The position numbers and the translations under genes were made by a program. Below are positions 58,916-64,000 of a DNA stretch of 64,000 bases, one piece after another. Numbering within the stretch: position 1 is the stretch's first letter; the number at the start of each line of letters is the position of its first letter. The notes under the pieces were generated by a model. That model did not search any database and was not told the origin of the DNA. It saw only the letters and a program-made list of their open reading frames with translations. The DNA lies in contig NC_081818.1 of assembly GCF_030704535.1 (NCBI RefSeq), positions 2,493,001 through 2,557,000 on the forward strand, given 5' to 3'. The stretch is from Vitis vinifera (Eukaryota > Streptophyta > Magnoliopsida > Vitales > Vitaceae).

Positions 58916-61035
58916 TTAATCCCTTATTAAAGTTTACTAGTTTGTTTCATTTTTCCTTCACAGACATATATCCTGACCACCTTAAGAAACAAGATGAGCA
59001 ATTGACTAAGATCTGGACTATTTTTAAGGCTGCTAAAGGTTGGCACGACAAGTACTAGTGCAAGAAGATTGGAGAAGAGACCTGTTCTAGTGGTTGCTTG
59101 ACTTGAAAGTCTGCCCACAGCTGATTTCCTTTGATTCTTTTCCTGAAGGAAAGTCCCGCCAAGCATTAACTCAAAACACCAGCTACTAGCACATGATTCA
59201 ATTAGTAATTATGACATCATTCAAGCAAGCCATAATATATAAACAACAGGTTTTAAACAGAAGTATTAAAACATAGTTTGTGCTTTTATTTACATTTGTT
59301 GCCAGAGTGCCAGAGGACATAAAAACTGGTTACAGATAAAACCCGTGATATTGAAAAAAACTCAGTCAGCTAATTAGGCAGGTCATAACACCAAGACAAA
59401 CTTATTCAGGTTAGTTATTAAGCACCACTACACCAGTGGAGGATCACAAAGGTAATTTGCAAGACATCCATATGGTAAATCAGGTATAAAAGACAAAATG
59501 GGATACAAAAAAAAAAAAAAAAAGAAGAAGATAAAAATGATATGTTGATTCCTCAAATGCTGCTTCTGTTCCAATGCCTCATACAGGGTTCTGATCCTGA
59601 CACCCACAGCCCATACCAGTGGAACAAAGATACAATAGATTCACATTATTTTTAGTTAGTATGAAAATTTGCCGGGCTTGGGAAAGGAAAAGGGCATAAC
59701 TCTTTATATTCATGTGATCAAAGGGCATGTCCAATGGACCAGTGACTAATGTGAGAACAAAAGGAAAATCAAACCGGTTTCCAATGACAACAAATTCTAT
59801 ATCATTTTTTGGCAATGCTTGTGATTGAACTTAGTGGAAATATTTAAGAAGAGATCTCATGATTGATGTTGTCCAAAGATGAAATAATTTTCAGTTGTTA
59901 AAACTAGAAGAACCGAGAGATGTACTTTAGAATATAGACAAAATAATGTAGCACAGAATACTTCATTAAGATTAGAAGTATAAACGAGAAAACAGTGAAA
60001 ATCAAGGGTAAGAGTATACCCTCCTCAAACATCCCATTTTTGCTATCTTGCTTTAACCATCCACAAGGATGGGGAGAACAAGGCATCGTTTGCTCCAGAA
60101 TTAGTGTGATGGAAGAAACGATACAGGCTTCTAGTGTTATGATATGTGGAATAGCCATCAAAAAACAGAAGGAAAGATTTGAGAAGATGACTATAAGGCC
60201 AGTCATGAATATAGAAGAAACAACAACTTCAGTAAAAGAGGTAACCGAAATTTGGATTTTGACAAGAATGAGGGCTAACATGGAGCAATTGAGATAGTAT
60301 TAGGGAGACAGCCATTTCAGAGAGCTCAACCATAAGCCAAGAACACCAAAAAATGCAAGCAGGGATGTAATTCAATTTGAATTATGGATGGAGCTACAAG
60401 AACAAAAAGAAGGCCAAGATCAACAAGGGTATATAGGGAAAAGAACAATATAGCCAACCCGGGAATTTGAGGCTTCATTAATTTGTTAAAATTGTAGCCA
60501 AAATCAATCAAATGAGTCAAATTTCCCAAATTTTACACAATATTTTTCCACAATCAGGACCACCTAAATCCAACTTAAGAACAACTATCCATATTGAATT
60601 CGGCAGTGCTGAAAACCCAATAATGAAATTGTTAAACCATCTACACGGTTGAGCTCAACAATGATGAAATCATAAAAATACTGAAATTAACACACACTAT
60701 ATTAACCAAGTCGTTCCAATTCAACTAAAGCAGAATGCAAATTCATCCACTTCCTCTCTGTATTTGATTTGCTATCTGTTTGGTTGGTGAGAAAATGTAA
60801 GAAAAATAAACCCGCACAACAGAGCCTAAAACCAACTCCTCGCTTTATTCTACTTGGGTTTTCCATTTCTTCTTTTGCTAAACCAAAACAACAGAAAACA
60901 GGAAGGAAAAAAAAAAAAAAAAAAAAACAGAGTCACAAATTTTCTTCCCTTTTCTTTTCTCAGCAACCAAACAGAGGGTTTGAAGTAAAAGCAGAGTTCC
61001 TCAAAGGATTTTCGTGATGGGTATTGGGGTCATAC

Positions 61036-61098
61036 CTCAATTAGGGTTTGTGAAGCAGCAAGCGGCAAACAAAAACTGATGCAGACAAGGCACGCCAT
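61036..61098 (-). CDS. Candidate first coding exon of a minus-strand gene
   Basis: ATG at 61,098 on the minus strand opens 21 codons (MACLVCISFCLPLAASQTLIE) and ends exactly at a donor GAG|GTATGA, phase 0. The peptide is hydrophobic and could be a signal peptide or membrane segment. Upstream DNA (61,099-61,190) has higher GC, fitting a promoter. Evidence is positional only; no partner exon was proved. Confidence 0.35.
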
Positions 61099-61368
61099 GA
61101 AAGCTTCACTCTTGCTACAGTACGTTTATGGGTTTTATAGGGGAAATGTGATGTTGTCACGGCGTCGTTTCTGTTTTTCCCCAAACAAGAGTGGACAAAA
61201 ATACATTTTTGAGAGTTAAAAGGATGAAAAAGTCAATAAATAAACTCGTAATTGATAACATTTTTTAGAAGTATTTTTTTAAAATAAAAGTGTTATAATA
61301 TTATATTATTATTTACTCATTAAAAAAATTCCATAAATTTGACATATCAACCATCAAATTACTTTTTG

Positions 61369-61404
<36 letters not shown>

Positions 61405-62333
61405 AGTCGGACCAAAAAGCGCACTTGGACATTACTAGGTGCAATTCGAGCTTAAACCAAACCCCAACCAAGAGGACCGGAAGCCCATGTGGACCAAATA
61501 AGTTGCATTAAGACTTAAGTAAAAAAAAAATTAATATTTGATATTATTAAGTAGCATTTAGATTTAAGTTAAATCAATATGAGTCATCCCATCTAAGTTG
61601 ATGGATCGTGAACAATGATTGACTGAGGGATCGTGAGCAATGAATTGATTGATGATGAAGAAAGAGAATTCATCCAGGTGATAAATAGATTGTTTTAATT
61701 CTTTCAACACTATTCCACCCATTATATGTTACAAAACTCCATTAAATTCGATGAATTTATACTTGATGTTTCATAGTTGAATGCAATCATAAGTTCACAT
61801 AGCTGAGAACACACAAAACTTCAATGCTAACAATTCATTTTACTTTGTTCTTCTAGAATTTAATGATAATGTGCCTTACTTGTATACCTTCAAAGAAAAA
61901 GTACATTCCATCTTCTGTTATACTAACAACTTCCAAAGACCAACCAGATTGCCGATTGCCGGTTGCCGGAAATGATAACACGAAGAGTTTCTATATTTCC
62001 CAGAGAAGAAAGCAGATAATCAACATCTGGAGCCACAGCCTCAACTAAAGTGTGAATTTCATTTGTTACGATATGAATTGCTGGTAATTTCTGCATCTCT
62101 TCATTAGATGTGTGTATTGTCTGTTGTGGTATCAGGAGGTTTTTGGAATGTATTCTGGAGAGAAACCGGCTTTTAAGGGTGTGAGGAGAAGGTCCATCCA
62201 CCTGAAAGCAAAGACCAGAGAGCCATCACAGTTACAAATCTTCTAAAGTTTCAATTCCTCTCTGAAACAATGCCCTAAATAGTAGTACAACCTTGTACCA
62301 CAGTTAGGGCAAACGTTAGGGCAGAACTCACAG
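61099..62333. other. Spacer with (TA)n, between two minus-strand transcripts
   Basis: A (TA)n run occurs at 61,372-61,402. A frame at 61,923-62,201 (minus) begins just after a possible acceptor (TTTCAG|GTGGATGG) and might be 3' UTR or an alternative last exon of the downstream-edge gene. It is not called as coding. Confidence 0.4.
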
Positions 62334-64000
62334 TTAAGCACCAGGAGGTAAGTTTTGCATTTCACTTGCACTTCTTTTGGATTTGTGCTTCGATTTCTTC
62401 TCCCTTTTCTTACTCCTGTTCAGCAATCAAGGGATGGGATCAGTACAAGGAAAGGTAAGAAGGGTACTAGAATAGCACTGATCGGTTCTGAGTAGAAAGT
62501 GTATTAATTACTTGTCATGTGAGCTAGGATCCAAACAAAATTTCAGTTTTCGATCAATATGCTTCATGTCTTCAGTGGTAGGGACTTGATGTTTCATTAC
62601 CTGTATGTACATCAAGCAACTTTAAATTAGCATATGAAGCTGATTTCCTCATTTAGTACTAATTTTGAAATAATGCAGCTATTGCAGATGAAGTGTGCTC
62701 CCTTTTGAGCCAATATCACTAAGTAAAATGGAAGCAGCCTGTTCCAAAGTAGAGATGACTGTGAAATATAACTAGTCCCGTACCCAAGAATCTATTGCGT
62801 TTAGAGATTCAGTGAGCTCTGAGAAGGCGTGTGAAAAATCCTGTCGAGAGAGGATGCTGCTCAGATATCTGCATTCAAGCATGCAATTGAAGAAGATTGA
62901 ACCATGATTTCAGACAATAAACAGAATTATGTTCATGGACAATGGTAAGAATTAACCCAGACCCAACCCCACCATTTGGATGACTTAATTACTGTGCTAT
63001 TGTGGCTTCAGCTACAAGACATGAAATATAATTTGCCAAAAAAAAAAGTGTGCTATTTTTAATTTGGATGACACTTGAGAAGCAGTTCAAAACCTCTCGA
63101 AGTCAAGAACTTGGTGCACCTCATTTGACCTCCGCAAAGCAGCCAATGCCAACTGTACAAAGTTGATGATAGGCAAAATTACAGGAAAATATATAATTCC
63201 ATGAAATACAAGAGCAAAACTTGGATGATAAAGCTATTTAGCAGGGTCCAACTCCAATGACAGATTTAACAATGTTATCTCCTATGAACTTTAATTCATC
63301 TTCACCTTAAATCTTGCATGAATTCTGTTGAGGCATTATTAAAATCCTTTAGCAAGAAGAATGAACAGACGCAGTACAATTGTACCCAAAAAATTTGATT
63401 GAAGAGTGGCCCTTCAGAGACTGGTATTTCTGAAATTTTGTGCTTTGGCAAGCTCCGGATTGCATAGCAAATTCTATCTTTGAAAAAAAAAACCTACTGC
63501 AATATTAATCAAAAGACTCCTAATCGGCATAAAACTACTAACTTGATCAAAGTGTCATGCCATCAATCTGTGGGTTCTGCATCAAAAAAGGCCTCCGGAG
63601 ATTATTAGAGGGTCTGTCAACAAGGGTCACCACTTCATTTTCAAGAATCATATTTTGGTAGGAGTAAAAATCGATAATGTATCTAAGAAACTTGTTTTGG
63701 TTTCAAGAAAAATGGAACTGTTGGATAGACAGAAAATTGAAATCTGAAAGGAAAAAAAGGGTCCATTAGGACCCAAACGAAGCTTGAAAAACTATAAATT
63801 CTCTGGAATCCAAAATTTGAGACCCCATCATTAGGATTTCCATAATATTCTATCTGTAATTTGAAGAGTGACATGAGTTTTTGGAGTTTGAAGGTAAAGA
63901 AAGCATATTTGTTTAGGGAAAAAAGAAGGAAAATGATGCATAGAAGAAATCTCAACACATCAAGAGTTCGAATAATGAAGAATACCTGGCCAGGAGGGAA
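62334..64000 (-). CDS. Unidentified multi-exon gene, last four coding exons (partial)
   Basis: Four minus-strand exons splice in one open frame. They are 63,152-63,094 (59 nt), 62,868-62,784 (85 nt), 62,600-62,512 (89 nt) and 62,415-62,334 (82 nt, ending GCTTAA), 315 nt in all, or 104 residues plus stop. All junctions are GT-AG: acceptors CTGTACAG, ATGCAG, CATACAG and GAACAG; donors GTTTTG, GTACGG and GTAATT. The peptide has an amphipathic helical part ([20 protein letters not shown], then [20 protein letters not shown]), a short linker ([16 protein letters not shown]), and a basic tail ([14 protein letters not shown]) ending NLPPGA. A further donor (CTGGCCAG|GTATTC) at 63,986 marks another exon that leaves the window; exons between 63,152 and 63,986 are not excluded. 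I do not recognise the family. The Lys-rich tail suggests a nuclear location (inference). Confidence 0.75.

Larger units (their letters stand above)
57774..61035 (-). other. Presumed intronic or spacer region of the candidate minus-strand gene
   Basis: No internal coding exon could be supported. It contains a LINE 3' fragment (58,195-58,480), a MITE (58,639-58,915), a poly-A tract near 59,508, and the inverted pair CTGTTTGGTTGGTGAGAAA (60,776) / TTTTCTCAGCAACCAAACAG (60,955). The last is the same repeat as in the intron at 45.5-45.8 kb. Confidence 0.35.

Noticed and set aside
59904-60297. Overlapping open frames of 125 (minus) and 100 (plus) codons
   Set aside because: No domain recognised; the hydrophobic minus-strand frame has no splice link to the nearby candidate exons.
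61923-62201. 92-codon minus-strand frame behind a possible acceptor
   Set aside because: It lies downstream of the stop codon of a well-spliced gene and is more likely 3' UTR; homology evidence is lacking.

Overview
The window looks like nuclear DNA of a dicot plant. It has long AT-rich intergenic stretches, GT-AG introns, degenerate Ty1/copia and Ty3/gypsy retrotransposons, several small terminal-inverted-repeat elements, and a few plant-specific gene families (DUF247, plant SANT/ELM2 proteins, NF-YB). Grapevine or a relative is my best guess from the general look of the repeats; I cannot test this here.

Left third (1-17,570). This is a tandem segmental duplication with a period of about 10.1-10.2 kb. 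Each copy has, in order, a broken copia fragment (RT and RNase H), its 3' LTR, a locally amplified spacer, and an intact single-exon DUF247 gene (3590-5026 and 13719-15212). Between the copies lies a minisatellite-like array with a unit of about 145-149 bp (6815-9811), interrupted by a Mutator-like element. Comparing the copies dates later insertions: a 219-bp foldback MITE is only in the left copy, and a 1.9-kb insertion flanked by 11-bp target repeats is only in the right copy, with an hAT-type element nested in it.

Middle (17,970-29,760). This is a nested retrotransposon graveyard. A minus-strand copia element (gag zinc knuckle, integrase, RT) is split inside its integrase by a solo LTR of about 1.5 kb. 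A noncoding repeat mosaic follows. It contains a 2.1-kb solo LTR of chromovirus type with a perfect TAAAG target duplication. No functional gene was found here.

Right half (29,760-64,000). This is the gene-bearing part. It holds a minus-strand two-coding-exon gene for an ELM2-like/SANT nuclear protein (31112-36197, with a 5' UTR exon near 38.4 kb), a plus-strand membrane-anchored methyltransferase-like gene (CDS 45972-47375, with a 5' UTR intron), an intronless NF-YB gene (52363-52806), a weakly supported minus-strand gene between 57.5 and 61.1 kb, and the last four coding exons of a minus-strand gene of unknown function that runs off the right edge (62334-64000). The spacers contain MITEs, a LINE 3' fragment and microsatellites.

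I see no operon, CRISPR array, or clearly novel multigene system. The most unusual material is the duplicated DUF247/copia unit with its amplified spacers, the nucleosome-length repeat array, and several long hairpins.
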